A DNA stretch of 64,000 nt, taken from positions 16,455 to 80,454 of the forward strand of contig JACPHN010000265.1 in NCBI GenBank assembly GCA_016188575.1, given 5' to 3'. Shown here piece after piece: positions 37,225 through 47,280 of this stretch. Both the position numbers and the translations under genes were made by a program. Numbering within the stretch: the stretch's first letter is position 1; the number at the start of each line of letters is the position of its first letter. The notes below the pieces were generated by a model. The model had not been told where the DNA came from. It was given only the letters and a program-made list of their open reading frames with translations, and made no database searches. Source of the stretch: Candidatus Schekmanbacteria bacterium (lineage in GTDB: Bacteria; CSSED10-310; JACPHN01).

Positions 37225-37816
37225 GGGCGGGCGGCAGGATGCCATTGGCGGCCGCCTTCCTGTCCGCGGCCGGCGTCACGAAATAACAAGCATCCAAAGT
37301 GCCTGCCAGCGAGCCCAGTCCCATCTTGGCGGACGGGTCAGGGTGCACCGCCGGATCATGCCAAGACCCACCGAGGGCTCCCAGTTCCCTCGACTCCTCC
37401 CGCTGTTGTCTCCATCTCCCGTCAAGTCTCCGCGAACGATGGGGAGGCATTGACAGGCGCGGCACCGGGCCATCATAATGAAAAACTACGTGTTGGTTTT
37501 GCCGAAATTTCGCGTGTCACCGCGCGGCGCCGCCTCGCAATCCGGAAAGCGGCGAGAGCGGTGATCGCAAGGCGTGGTCCCAGCCGCCGGGACCGCTGCC
37601 AGGGCGTTCTCAACTGGAAGCTGAGAGGCGGGATTGTCCTGTTCCGCGGTGACGATCGTGCGGTGGGCGGTGGGGACGAGCGCTGCGGGCGCTCGCCTGG
37701 TGCTTGTGTTTCGTGCTGTTGACTAGACGGCGAGCTTTCGACTGGGCTTGGAACCCGGCCCCTCGCCAACCTCCGCGGTCGTCTGCGACGTCTCCGCGGT
37801 TTGCCAGGAGGCGGTG
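37225..37816. other. Gene-less stretch beside the island
   Basis: No gene is supported here. The right copy of the 21-base direct repeat lies at 37421-37441. Open frames on the minus strand (for example 37473-37769) have Arg/Pro-rich products without recognisable features. A good ribosome-binding site at 37806-37811 belongs to the HNH gene. Confidence 0.5.
37421..37441. repeat. 21-base direct repeat, right copy
   Basis: Exact copy of 34851-34871 in the same orientation, lying about 200 bases beyond the end of the decayed transposase. Confidence 0.7.
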
Positions 37817-38437
37817 ATGTCTGTGCTGGCCCAGGAGGTCCTGGTGCTCAATCGAAACTTTGCGGCCATCCGCATCGTCCCCGCCAAGGAGGCGATTGGG
37901 CTGCTCTTCCGGAGGGTGGCCGAAGTCGTTCTCGCCGAGGACGGCTCCATGAGCGTCCACAACATCGAATCCTGGGTCGAGCTGTCCGCGATGCGGGAGC
38001 TGTTTGCGGCCGACGGCCGCTGGATCGGCGCCCCCTCTCGTTCCGTTCGCGTGCCCACTGTCATCCGGCTGCCCACCTTCGCGCGGCTGCCACCCTTGCG
38101 GGTGCGCTTCAACCGCCGCAACATCGTCGCCCGCGACGAAGGCCGCTGCCAGTATTGCGGCTCCACTTTTCCGGCACAGGATCTGTCTTTTGACCACGTC
38201 GTGCCACGCTCGCGTGGCGGCCGCACGTGCTGGGAGAACATCGTGTGCGCATGCTTCTGCTGCAACCAGAGGAAGGGCGACCGCACCCCCGAGGAAGCGG
38301 GAATGCCGCTGATCCGCCGCCCAACGCGCCCGCGGCGCTGCCCGCTGCTCGCTGCGAGGCTGAGCCGCGGCGTGCCGCGCACCTGGCACTACTTCGTCGA
38401 CGAGGCGTACTGGGGGGCCAGCCTGGAGCACGACTGA
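37817..38437 (+). CDS. HNH endonuclease-domain protein
   Basis: A 206-residue protein. AGGAGG at 37806-37811 sets the ATG at 37817. It belongs to the widespread small HNH group that begins EVLVLNRNFAAIRIVPAKEA. The nuclease core has CQYCG and CFCCN as the zinc-binding pairs and LSFDHVVPRSRGGRTCWENI, with the catalytic His in FDHV and the Asn in the WEN helix. Such proteins are chromosomal and of unsettled cellular function. It lies at the edge of the mobile island but its sequence style matches the core genes. Confidence 0.85.
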   Translation: MSVLAQEVLVLNRNFAAIRIVPAKEAIGLLFRRVAEVVLAEDGSMSVHNIESWVELSAMRELFAADGRWIGAPSRSVRVPTVIRLPTFARLPPLRVRFNRRNIVARDEGRCQYCGSTFPAQDLSFDHVVPRSRGGRTCWENIVCACFCCNQRKGDRTPEEAGMPLIRRPTRPRRCPLLAARLSRGVPRTWHYFVDEAYWGASLEHD

Positions 38438-38476
38438 CCGCCGCTCGGTCCGCCGGCGCCGCCGAGCCCCCTGCGC

Positions 38477-39490
38477 TTAGCGGCAGTCGCCGTCCACGTA
38501 TCGCTTCGCGCCTGCCACGGCGCGCTCGACGATGCGCGGCGCCGCCCCGCGCAGGCGCGGGTTCTCGAGGCGGCCGCTGACCCACTTGACCATGATCAGG
38601 TCGCGCGCCATCAGGAGCGCTGGCAAGGCCGCCACATCGGGAATCGCGCTCACGGACTCGTACCCGCCGAGGAGCGCCTGGCGGAGGGATTCGTAGTCCG
38701 GCCGCCGCCGCAAGTGCGCCAGAGCAACCGCAATGTCGTAGGCGAAAAACCCAAAGCCGCAGTCGTCGAAATCAATGATGTGCGCTCGCCCCGCGGAAAA
38801 CACGTAGTTGCCGTGGTGCAGATCCGCATGGATCAGACCGCTCGCCCGCGGGTCCCTGGACACTGCCGCGAGCTCCGCGCGAGCGCGCGCTCTGGCCAGC
38901 TCGAGCACGCGGTCATCGGCGCTTCCCGCCACCGAGCCCGTGGCCGGCACGGCCCACGGCCCGCCGGAGCCGATCAGCGCCTCGAGGTCCCAGCGCGGGC
39001 GAGTAAAACCCGGCGGTGTGTCCAGACCTCTCGAGCAGCGATGGAGAGCCGCCATGCTGCGGCCGATCGCCGTCAGGTGGGCAGGCCCGAGGCTGCGATC
39101 CAGGTTTCGGCCCGGCACCCAGCGCAGCAACGAGCAGTAGCGCGGTTCTGGAACTCCGTCGGCGCCGTCCTGGACGACGTGCTCGCCCGACCGCGCCGCC
39201 ACGGCCACGGGCACCGACAGCTCGGGCGAGGCGCGCAGCGCGGCGAGCCAGAGCATCTCTGACTCGATCTCCGCCCGCGAGTGATAGCCCGGGCGGTGGA
39301 CGCGCAGCAAGAAGGTCGCCGTGCCGGCACGGTCGCCAAGCCGCCCTGCCACCCGAAACGTGGCGTTTTCGTAGTTGCCGATCGCGGCGATCTTGCTGAC
39401 CTCAAGGTCATAGGCGCGCAGCGCTGCGCGCGCCAATCTGCCCAACCGCTGCAACTGCCCGCGGTAACTTAGCTCCGGGAATGCTCGCAT
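38477..39490 (-). CDS. APH/choline-kinase-like phosphotransferase
   Basis: A 337-residue protein of the aminoglycoside phosphotransferase / homoserine kinase II fold. The catalytic loop is HADLHHGN (HxDxxxxN) and the metal-binding motif IDFDD follows, as in active kinases. The N-lobe has NYENATFRVAG and the Lys-equivalent Arg in FLLRVHRPGYHS. SLLRWVPGRNLD forms the hinge. Substrate cannot be told from sequence; small alcohols such as homoserine or choline are typical. It is divergent from the crotonase gene. Confidence 0.8.
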   Translation of the reverse strand: MRAFPELSYRGQLQRLGRLARAALRAYDLEVSKIAAIGNYENATFRVAGRLGDRAGTATFLLRVHRPGYHSRAEIESEMLWLAALRASPELSVPVAVAARSGEHVVQDGADGVPEPRYCSLLRWVPGRNLDRSLGPAHLTAIGRSMAALHRCSRGLDTPPGFTRPRWDLEALIGSGGPWAVPATGSVAGSADDRVLELARARARAELAAVSRDPRASGLIHADLHHGNYVFSAGRAHIIDFDDCGFGFFAYDIAVALAHLRRRPDYESLRQALLGGYESVSAIPDVAALPALLMARDLIMVKWVSGRLENPRLRGAAPRIVERAVAGAKRYVDGDCR

Positions 39491-39676
39491 CTGCTCTTTC
39501 TCTCCGCGGCGAACGCCTCAGGAGTCGGCGCGGCCTCGCCGCTCACTCGAGGCGGAGGCAGCATAGCATCGCGGGCGCGCTCCGAGCTACCGCGTTGAAC
39601 GCGCGCGTGCGCCGCGATAGGCTCGCGGGCCGAGACCACGCGAGCCGTACCCCGGAGCGAAACCAGGAGGTTGCCG

Positions 39677-40477
39677 TTGTCATCCGAAACCGTATTGCTG
39701 GAAATAGCAGCGCCCCGCGCCACGATCACCTTGAATCGGCCGGAAAAGCGAAACGCTATCAACCGCGCCATGCTCGCGGAGCTGGAGCCGGTCTTGATGA
39801 AGGTGCGCGACGATGCCACGGTTCGCGTCGTTGTGCTTTGCGGCGCCGGACCGGCGTTCTGCTCGGGCATTGACCACGCCTTGCTTGCGGAGATTTCCGC
39901 GCAGTGCCGCGCCGGCGTCCCCTTTCGGCACCTCCATGGAGATCTACACCGCTGCCTCGATGTCATGGTCACGATGGAGAAACCGGTCGTGGCCTTGCTG
40001 CACGGGGTAGCGACCGGAATGGGATTGGAGCTGGCGCTGGCGGCCGATTTCCGCATCGCGCCGGCGGCATGCGTTATCGGCTTGCCGGAAGTGGCGTTTG
40101 GATTGATTCCTGACGTGGGGGGCACCACGCGGCTCACGCGTCTGGTGGGCGGCCACCGCGCCAAGGAGCTGATACTCACGGGGGTCGCCATGACCGCGGC
40201 GGCCGCTCCGGCGGGCTTGATGACGCGCGTCGCAGCGGACGAAGAGGCCGCGGCGGAGGAGCTCGAACGTCTCGTCGCGGCGCTTTCGCGCCACCCGGCG
40301 CTCGCCGTCGGCCTCGGCAAGGCGCTCGTCGATCGCGTAGCCGACTGCGATGAGGCAACCGCGAAGCGACTGGAGGGCGTGTACCAGACGATCCTGCTGC
40401 AGCAGCCGGAGATCGCGCAGCACTTCCCTGCGGCCGTGGCGTTCATACAAGACCAGATCAAGAATCCGCGGCGCTGA
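39677..40477 (+). CDS. Enoyl-CoA hydratase/isomerase family protein
   Basis: About 266 residues. AGGAGG at 39665-39670 fits TTG 39677 (6-base spacing) better than the in-frame TTG at 39671. The crotonase fold is clear: oxyanion-hole segments GAGPAFCSGIDH and HGVATGMGLELALAADFRIA. Both acidic residues of the hydratase active site are kept, the Glu in GLELA and the Glu in GLPEVAFG. GGTTRLTRLVGGHRAKELIL follows as usual. It likely hydrates a 2-enoyl-CoA in beta-oxidation or a related degradation pathway. It is divergent from the kinase gene. Confidence 0.88.
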   Translation: MSSETVLLEIAAPRATITLNRPEKRNAINRAMLAELEPVLMKVRDDATVRVVVLCGAGPAFCSGIDHALLAEISAQCRAGVPFRHLHGDLHRCLDVMVTMEKPVVALLHGVATGMGLELALAADFRIAPAACVIGLPEVAFGLIPDVGGTTRLTRLVGGHRAKELILTGVAMTAAAAPAGLMTRVAADEEAAAEELERLVAALSRHPALAVGLGKALVDRVADCDEATAKRLEGVYQTILLQQPEIAQHFPAAVAFIQDQIKNPRR

Positions 40478-40513
40478 GGCCGCGCGGTCCCGCAGGCTTG
40501 GCGCCATGCTCGG

Positions 40514-40876
40514 TTACGAGCTCTCGGCCGCCCCGGGTTCGTCCTGGAAGCCGAGGTGCCGAGCCAGGATCTTGGCCAGCGGCTCGCTGCTAATGAGATC
40601 GGCGGCGATCCGGTCCACGCGGTTTCCGGCGTACTTTCCCGCGTGGATGTCGCCGATCACCGACTTGTGCTGCTCGGCCGCAACCTTGGTCAGTACCCGC
40701 TCCAACTGCTTGATGTCCGCGATTTCGCGATAGCTAGTTTGTTTGGCGGCAAGAATGGCACCGCCTACGTAAAGACGCGTCTCGACGCGGGGATTCGCCG
40801 CCCGCGCCTTGACTTCCGTCTGCACATGGTAGGTCGTGCCCTGAAACGCCACATCCGTGTTGAAACCGATGACCAT
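40514..40876 (-). CDS. Conserved small protein of unknown function
   Basis: A 120-residue protein. The start FNTDVAFQGTTYHVQTEVKA and the strand ETRLYVGGAILAAKQTSY follow a pattern (GFNTD...YHVQTED...VY.GG.IL) common to small unassigned proteins in deltaproteobacteria-like and acidobacterial genomes. The C-terminal part is helical. It has no signal peptide or membrane helix. It is convergent with the crotonase gene and divergent from the chorismate mutase gene. Confidence 0.65.
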   Translation of the reverse strand: MVIGFNTDVAFQGTTYHVQTEVKARAANPRVETRLYVGGAILAAKQTSYREIADIKQLERVLTKVAAEQHKSVIGDIHAGKYAGNRVDRIAADLISSEPLAKILARHLGFQDEPGAAESS

Positions 40877-40914
40877 GATACAACACTCATAGCGCCATCG
40901 GGCCGCGCGATCAA

Positions 40915-40943
40915 CCGTGTAAAGCCCTTTCGGGGCGACACGG
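40915..40943. other. Hairpin in the divergent spacer
   Basis: CCGTGT and ACACGG form an outer stem around GCCC-TTTC-GGGGC. It lies in the 222-base spacer between the small minus-strand gene and chorismate mutase. It could be an operator or an attenuator-like structure; no leader peptide was seen. Confidence 0.35.
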
Positions 40944-41098
40944 CCGTCGCTTGCAGCCGTGGTCCGGGCGCAGTAGCCTGTGCTATCTCGAGCCCGTGCG
41001 CGCGCGCGCGGTTAGGAGGAGTGCCAACGCTGTCCGCCAGGGGCAGAAAACGGCAGGGAAGCCAGGCGCTGGGTTGCGGCTTGGTGAGGGAGCAGCGA

Positions 41099-41461
41099 GT
41101 GTCAATACCCGAACCGCGAGACGAAGAATCCGAGCGGGCACGAGCCGGGGCAGCGCGGGAGATTGATCGGCTGAGAGAGCGGATCGACGACCTCGATGCG
41201 CAGCTCGTCGACCTGCTCAATCGCCGCACCGAGCTGGCTCTCGCAATAGGGCGGGTCAAGCGCGAGCATGGGCTGGCCGTGTACTGCCCCGAGCGCGAGA
41301 GCGCCATCTTTGAGCGCATCTGCAGTCTCGGCACCGGGCCACTGGCGCCGGCGGCGCTCCGCCGCCTGTTCGAGCGCATTCTGGACGAGTCGCGGGGCGT
41401 ACAGCGAAGTCTCGCCGCGGCCGATCCTCCCGTGACGGCCCAAGCCACGCGGGGAACCTGA
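41099..41461 (+). CDS. Chorismate mutase, AroQ class
   Basis: A 120-residue protein from GTG 41099, with GAGGGAG about 7 bases upstream. Residues 20-100 form the three-helix AroQ domain: EIDRLRERIDDLDAQLVDLL, NRRTELALAIGRVKREHGLA, VYCPERESAIFERI. The active-site Arg (RERI), the Arg and Lys of the second helix (GRVKREHG) and the Glu in CPERE are in place. It converts chorismate to prephenate for phenylalanine and tyrosine synthesis. It has no fused dehydratase or dehydrogenase. The ECF sigma gene starts 11 bases later. Confidence 0.85.
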   Translation: MSIPEPRDEESERARAGAAREIDRLRERIDDLDAQLVDLLNRRTELALAIGRVKREHGLAVYCPERESAIFERICSLGTGPLAPAALRRLFERILDESRGVQRSLAAADPPVTAQATRGT

Positions 41462-41472
41462 AACCACAAGCG

Positions 41473-42165
41473 ATGTCTAACTCTCCTGACATGAGTGACG
41501 CCGTGGACGTCCCGGCATTCGTCGGGGCGGGTCGCCGGAGCGAGCCATCGGCAGCGCCGCTCTCGCCGCTCCGCGGCGCCTGGTGTGAAGTAAAGGACGA
41601 AGAGTTGGTCATGATCGCGGTGCAAGGCAATACGACAGCCTTCGACGAGCTTGTGCGGCGGCACGAGCGCGCGGCGTTCAACGTCGCGTATCGCATGCTG
41701 GGCAGCTACGACGAGGCCTCGGACCTCGTGCAGGACGCGTTTCTTCGCGCCTATCGGGCGCTCGCGACGTTTCGCCAGGACGCGGCGTTCTCGACCTGGT
41801 TGCACCGTATTCTCGTAAATCTGTGCATCAATCGCAGGAAACGCTGGAAGGTGTGGCGGCGTAAGCAGACGGTTTCACTTGACGAACCACTGGGAGACGA
41901 AGATGGGCCGACCGTCGGCGACATGCTCTCGGGGGACGTGCCGAGCCCCCACGACACGGTCGTATCGGAGCAGCAGGCGAGGCGCATCCAGCACGCGATC
42001 GCGGAGCTGGCGCCGGACCACCGCGCCATCGTCATTCTCCGAGACATCGAGGGCCGCGCGTACGACGAGATCGCCGCCATACTCGAGATTTCCGAGGGCA
42101 CGGTAAAATCACGCCTCAATCGGGCCCGAGCCAGGCTGCGCAAGAGCCTCGAGACCTTGCTGTAG
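41473..42165 (+). CDS. ECF RNA polymerase sigma factor, RpoE-like
   Basis: A 230-residue sigma factor. A disordered leader of about 40 residues precedes region 2 (DELVRRHERAAFNVAYRMLG, then DEASDLVQDAFLRAYRALAT and TWLHRILVNLCINRRKR). Region 4 is LAPDHRAIVILRDIEGRAYD, EIAAILEISEGTVKSRLNRA. The starting ATG could also be 41491. The zinc-finger anti-sigma gene follows after 21 bases, the normal sigma/anti-sigma pair arrangement, so activity is probably controlled by envelope stress. No promoter of its own class was identified. Confidence 0.9.
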   Translation: MSNSPDMSDAVDVPAFVGAGRRSEPSAAPLSPLRGAWCEVKDEELVMIAVQGNTTAFDELVRRHERAAFNVAYRMLGSYDEASDLVQDAFLRAYRALATFRQDAAFSTWLHRILVNLCINRRKRWKVWRRKQTVSLDEPLGDEDGPTVGDMLSGDVPSPHDTVVSEQQARRIQHAIAELAPDHRAIVILRDIEGRAYDEIAAILEISEGTVKSRLNRARARLRKSLETLL

Positions 42166-42186
42166 CGCCAGACGAAAGACACGCAC

Positions 42187-43563
42187 ATGAGCACCAAAAC
42201 CAGGGATCAGGGGAATCGCGAGGGAACGAGCCTCACCTGCGAGCAGGCGCGCGCCGGCCTCGCCGACTTTGACGAGGGTCAGCTCGGCGACGCGCAGCAG
42301 CGCGTCGTGGCGCAGCACCTGGGGCAATGCGCGGACTGCGAATCCGAGCGCAAGGCCATGGCAAGGTTGCGATCGATCCTCCGCGCGCTCCCCGCTGCCA
42401 CCCCGCCAGCCGAGCTGCGCGGCGCCGTGATGGCGCGGATCGCGCGCGAAGCGGCGCCGAACCGAGCGACGGGGCGCGCGCGATCGCTCGTGAGGGCCCA
42501 AGATTTGGGGACCTGGCTCTTCGGCGCCCCCGTCCGGCGGTTCGCGGTCACCGCGGCGATGGTGATCATTTGCGGCGTAGCAGTCGGCAGAATCGCGATC
42601 TCGCCGCCTGAGCTCGGCGGGCGCGACGCGGCCGTGCTGCGCGATTCACTGGTGCAGCCCCAAGCCATGCCGCAGTCCCTGAGCGAGCAGCGGGCGCGGC
42701 TGCCGGAGCCCGCGACGCTAAAGAAAGCCAAGGCGGAGAGCACCGCGAGCGCCGCGGGGCCTGGCGAGCAAGCGGCGGCGGTGTCCCCGCGCCGCGCGGA
42801 GCTCGTCGCTCGCGCCGAGCGCGCGCGGGAAATGGGTGGGTATCCGGAGGCCGTGGAGCTTTCGGCTGCGAAACAGGACACACTGGCGCTGGAGTCGGCG
42901 CCGCGCGCACCGATGGCCACCATGCCGCCGGCCATGGCGGCACCGGGCGCCAAGGAAGTCGCCCCGGCGAGCCGCCAGGCACTCGCCTCGGACGTCCGCC
43001 TTCCGGCCTTGAGGGCCACGGAGGGCGACGCCGGCGCGCTATCGGGGCGCTCGCCGGCGTTCGCGGAGCGCACCCGCGAGGGGTTAGCGGCGCGCGCGCC
43101 GAAGCCCGCGACCAGCGCTCCAGCGGATGCCACCGCGGATGCCCCCTCCCGGCGTGGCCTGCGAGCCGTCATCGTGGCGCTGTCGTGGGCGACGGCGGCG
43201 CCGGCCCAAGGCGGCGAAGACGAGATTGCGGTCACCGCGGCCAGCGCCGAGCAGGAGCGCACAGCAGAAACGGCGGCCGGCCACCTCGCTGACAAGCTCT
43301 CTGCGAGCGGCACCGACGCGGCGCCGGGGATGTCGGAGGAAGAGCTGGAGGCCGCGGAGGAGCAGATCTATGACGTGACGGTCGAGGCGAGCCGCGGGAG
43401 CGTGCGGCTCGTCAACGCGACACCGCAGCCGAGCCGCGAAGAGGCCGTGGCACTCGCGGAAGCCCTGCGCGCCCACCTGGTCGCCGCGGACAAAATGCCC
43501 GCCGCCAATGTGCGCCGCGAGTTTTCGGGCCGCGCGACCGTAGTCTGGCTACATCAGCAGTGA
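42187..43563 (+). CDS. Zinc-finger anti-sigma factor with long exported region
   Basis: A 458-residue protein. The N-terminus is a ZAS-type domain with Cys18 and the H44xxxC48xxC51 motif that binds the sigma factor. One membrane helix lies at about 119-139 (FAVTAAMVIICGVAVGRIAI). The long Ala/Pro-rich region outside has a second hydrophobic stretch at about 320-337 (RRGLRAVIVALSWATAAPAQ) that looks like a signal peptide. The end (YDVTVEASRGSVRLVNATPQ ... REFSGRATVVWL) is a small folded domain. The second hydrophobic stretch may mean two ancestral genes were fused, or a second membrane anchor. It pairs with the ECF gene upstream. Confidence 0.8.
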   Translation: MSTKTRDQGNREGTSLTCEQARAGLADFDEGQLGDAQQRVVAQHLGQCADCESERKAMARLRSILRALPAATPPAELRGAVMARIAREAAPNRATGRARSLVRAQDLGTWLFGAPVRRFAVTAAMVIICGVAVGRIAISPPELGGRDAAVLRDSLVQPQAMPQSLSEQRARLPEPATLKKAKAESTASAAGPGEQAAAVSPRRAELVARAERAREMGGYPEAVELSAAKQDTLALESAPRAPMATMPPAMAAPGAKEVAPASRQALASDVRLPALRATEGDAGALSGRSPAFAERTREGLAARAPKPATSAPADATADAPSRRGLRAVIVALSWATAAPAQGGEDEIAVTAASAEQERTAETAAGHLADKLSASGTDAAPGMSEEELEAAEEQIYDVTVEASRGSVRLVNATPQPSREEAVALAEALRAHLVAADKMPAANVRREFSGRATVVWLHQQ

Positions 43564-43597
43564 GCCTGCCGGGAGGCAGGTGTTTGGAGGTTTGCCT

Positions 43598-43915
43598 GTG
43601 GACGATTTCGGGGAAGACGCTCCCCGCCTGAGCACGGGGAGAAAGGTGAGCACCGACAGCATCGAGTCTATTCTCGACGCGCTGCTCGATGAGATCTACG
43701 TTCCGGAGGCTTCGCGGCTGCGCAAGCTCGACGACGCGACCCTCTACCCGCTGGTAGGGCGCGAGATCGAAGGACTGGTGGAGCGGCTCACGGAGGAGCA
43801 GGCGAAGGCGCTGCTCGTGCCGTCGCTGATGAGCCTGTTTCACGCTCACGTGGTGCTGGTGCGGCAGCGCGCGATGCGCACGATGAACGACGGCCGCAAG
43901 AGCCCCGGCGAGTAG
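43598..43915 (+). CDS. Small soluble protein, unknown function
   Basis: About 105 residues. GGAGG at 43586-43590 fits GTG 43598 with 7-base spacing; a GTG at 43580 in frame is less likely. The product is acidic and helical (SIESILDALLDEIYVPEASR, LVGREIEGLVERLTEEQAKA, LLVPSLMSLFHAHVVLVRQR). I do not recognise it. It lies 34 bases after the anti-sigma gene and 19 bases before fumC, so it is probably part of the same transcript. Confidence 0.6.
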   Translation: MDDFGEDAPRLSTGRKVSTDSIESILDALLDEIYVPEASRLRKLDDATLYPLVGREIEGLVERLTEEQAKALLVPSLMSLFHAHVVLVRQRAMRTMNDGRKSPGE

Positions 43916-43934
43916 GCCGGCGGCCTCAGCGCGA

Positions 43935-45326
43935 ATGATTGCCATGGATGAGCAAGAGCTCCGCAGCGAGCGAGATGCACTCGGCGAGGTAAGGGTGCCC
44001 GTTACGGCGCTGTATGGTGCGCAGACCCAGCGGGCAATAGACAATTTTCCAATCAGCGGCCTGCGCCTTCCTGGCCCGATGATCCGCGCCCTGGGCCTGA
44101 TCAAGGGCGCGGTTTCCGAGGCCAATCGCAGGCTTGGATTGCTCGACGCCGAACGCGCCACGGCCATCGGGCAGGCGGCCGAACAGGTGGAGGCAGGGCG
44201 ATACGACGCGCATTTTCCGATCGACATCTTCCAGTCCGGCTCGGGCACTTCGTCGAACATGAACGCCAACGAGGTCATCGCCAACCTGGCTACCGAGCTA
44301 CTGGGCCGCAAAGTCCACCCCAATGATGACGTAAACATGAGCCAGTCGAGCAACGACGTGATCCCGACGGCGATCCACGTGAGCGCGGCGCTCACCGCCC
44401 ACGAGTGGACGCTGCCGGGGCTGCGGCACCTCAGCGCCACCATTGCGCGCAAGGGCACGGCACTGGATCACGTCGTGAAGACCGGTCGCACACACCTGAT
44501 GGACGCCATGCCGATCCGCTTCAGTCAGGAGCTCAGCGGCTGGCGCGCGCAAGTCGACGCCGATATCGCCCGCCTCACCGACTCGCTGGACCGCGTCTAT
44601 GAGCTTGCCATCGGCGGCACTGCTGTGGGCACCGGCGTCAACGCGCCCCCTGAGCTGGGAAATCTCGTCGCCACAATTCTCGCCGAGCGGACCGGACTTC
44701 CCTTTGTGAGCGCGCGCAACCGGTTTCAGCACATGGCGGCCCAGGATGTCGCCGTCGAGCTGTCCGGCCAGCTCAAGGTCGTGGCCGTGACCCTGACCAA
44801 GGTTGCCAATGACCTGCGCTGGATGAATAGCGGTCCGGTCGCCGGACTGGCCGAGATCGAGCTCGAAGCCATTCAGCCCGGCTCGAGCATCATGCCCGGC
44901 AAGATCAATCCGGTGATCCCGGAGGCGGTGTGCATGGTGGCGGCGCAAATCATCGGTAACGACCTGACCATCACGCTCGGCGGGCAGGCGGGCAACTTTC
45001 AGCTCAACACCATGCTACCGATGATTGCCTACAACCTGGTGCAGTCGTTGCACATCGCCGGCACCGCGGCGCGGTTGCTGGCCGACAGCGCCATCGCCGG
45101 CTTCGCCGTGAATGAAGAGGGTATTCGGAGGCGACTGGGCGAGAATCCCATTCTGGTGACGGCGCTCAATCGCGAGATCGGCTACGACCTGGGTGCGAAG
45201 ATCGTCCGCGCCGCCTATAGCCAGAAGCGTTCGCTCAAGGAGGTGGCGCGGGAAATGACCGACCTTTCCTCGGAACGTCTGGACGAGCTGCTGGATCCGC
45301 GCAGGTTGACCGAGGGCGGGATCTAG
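43935..45326 (+). CDS. fumC: Class II fumarase
   Basis: A 463-residue homotetrameric hydro-lyase of the TCA cycle, interconverting fumarate and malate. The signature GSSIMPGKINP is complete, with QSGSGTSSNMNANEV, HPNDDVNMSQSSND and TGRTHLMDAMPIRF forming the rest of the active site. NPVIPEAVCMVAAQIIGND is closer to the actinobacterial-style fumarases, and to aspartate ammonia-lyase, than to Escherichia FumC, so an aspartase is a weaker alternative. It is iron-independent. Malate synthase at 2.8-4.5 kb uses the same malate pool but is not linked. Confidence 0.88.
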   Translation: MIAMDEQELRSERDALGEVRVPVTALYGAQTQRAIDNFPISGLRLPGPMIRALGLIKGAVSEANRRLGLLDAERATAIGQAAEQVEAGRYDAHFPIDIFQSGSGTSSNMNANEVIANLATELLGRKVHPNDDVNMSQSSNDVIPTAIHVSAALTAHEWTLPGLRHLSATIARKGTALDHVVKTGRTHLMDAMPIRFSQELSGWRAQVDADIARLTDSLDRVYELAIGGTAVGTGVNAPPELGNLVATILAERTGLPFVSARNRFQHMAAQDVAVELSGQLKVVAVTLTKVANDLRWMNSGPVAGLAEIELEAIQPGSSIMPGKINPVIPEAVCMVAAQIIGNDLTITLGGQAGNFQLNTMLPMIAYNLVQSLHIAGTAARLLADSAIAGFAVNEEGIRRRLGENPILVTALNREIGYDLGAKIVRAAYSQKRSLKEVAREMTDLSSERLDELLDPRRLTEGGI

Positions 45327-45404
45327 TGTGCGCCGGGGCGCGCGCCGGCAGGTGGCACGGATCCGTGTCCTGCCGTCTGATCGGGTCGAACCGCGGCCGT
45401 GAAT

Positions 45405-47078
<1,674 letters not shown>

Positions 47079-47100
47079 CGCTCACCTCCATCAGATTGAA

Positions 47101-47117
47101 GGGATCATACATCGATC
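47101..47117. promoter_or_regulatory. Candidate activator binding site
   Basis: GGATCATACATCGATCC is an inverted repeat with 5-base arms, centred about 80 bases upstream of the -24 element. Sigma-54 activators of this type bind inverted repeats upstream of the promoter, usually somewhat further away. Support is positional only. Confidence 0.3.
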
Positions 47118-47185
47118 CGAGCGGCCCGGCGACCCACGCGAATCCTCTCCGAGGCGATCGAGCCACGTTTTCTCGGACGCAAGTC

Positions 47186-47203
47186 TTGGCCCGGATATTG
47201 CAA
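47186..47203 (+). promoter_or_regulatory. Sigma-54 (-24/-12) promoter
   Basis: TTGGCCCGGATATTGCAA matches the YTGGCACG-N4-TTGCW consensus at all but one position. The invariant GG (47188-47189) and GC (47200-47201) are 10 bases apart, as required. It lies between the activator gene and the M50 peptidase gene and points at the latter, with transcription expected about 12 bases after the GC and a leader of about 65 bases. Confidence 0.85.
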
Positions 47204-47280
47204 GTGTAATCGATGTTCACGATCCCGGCAACACTCCAAAAGGAAGATTCATGCCGCGCCAGACGCGGAGAGGTGATTCC

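Noticed and set aside
37473-37769. 98-codon minus-strand frame before the HNH gene
   Set aside because: Arg/Pro/Ser-rich product with no start signal, probably non-coding spacer.
37610-38431. Long minus-strand frame across the HNH gene
   Set aside because: It is the mirror of a clear HNH endonuclease with its own ribosome-binding site; the product is Arg/Pro-rich without features.
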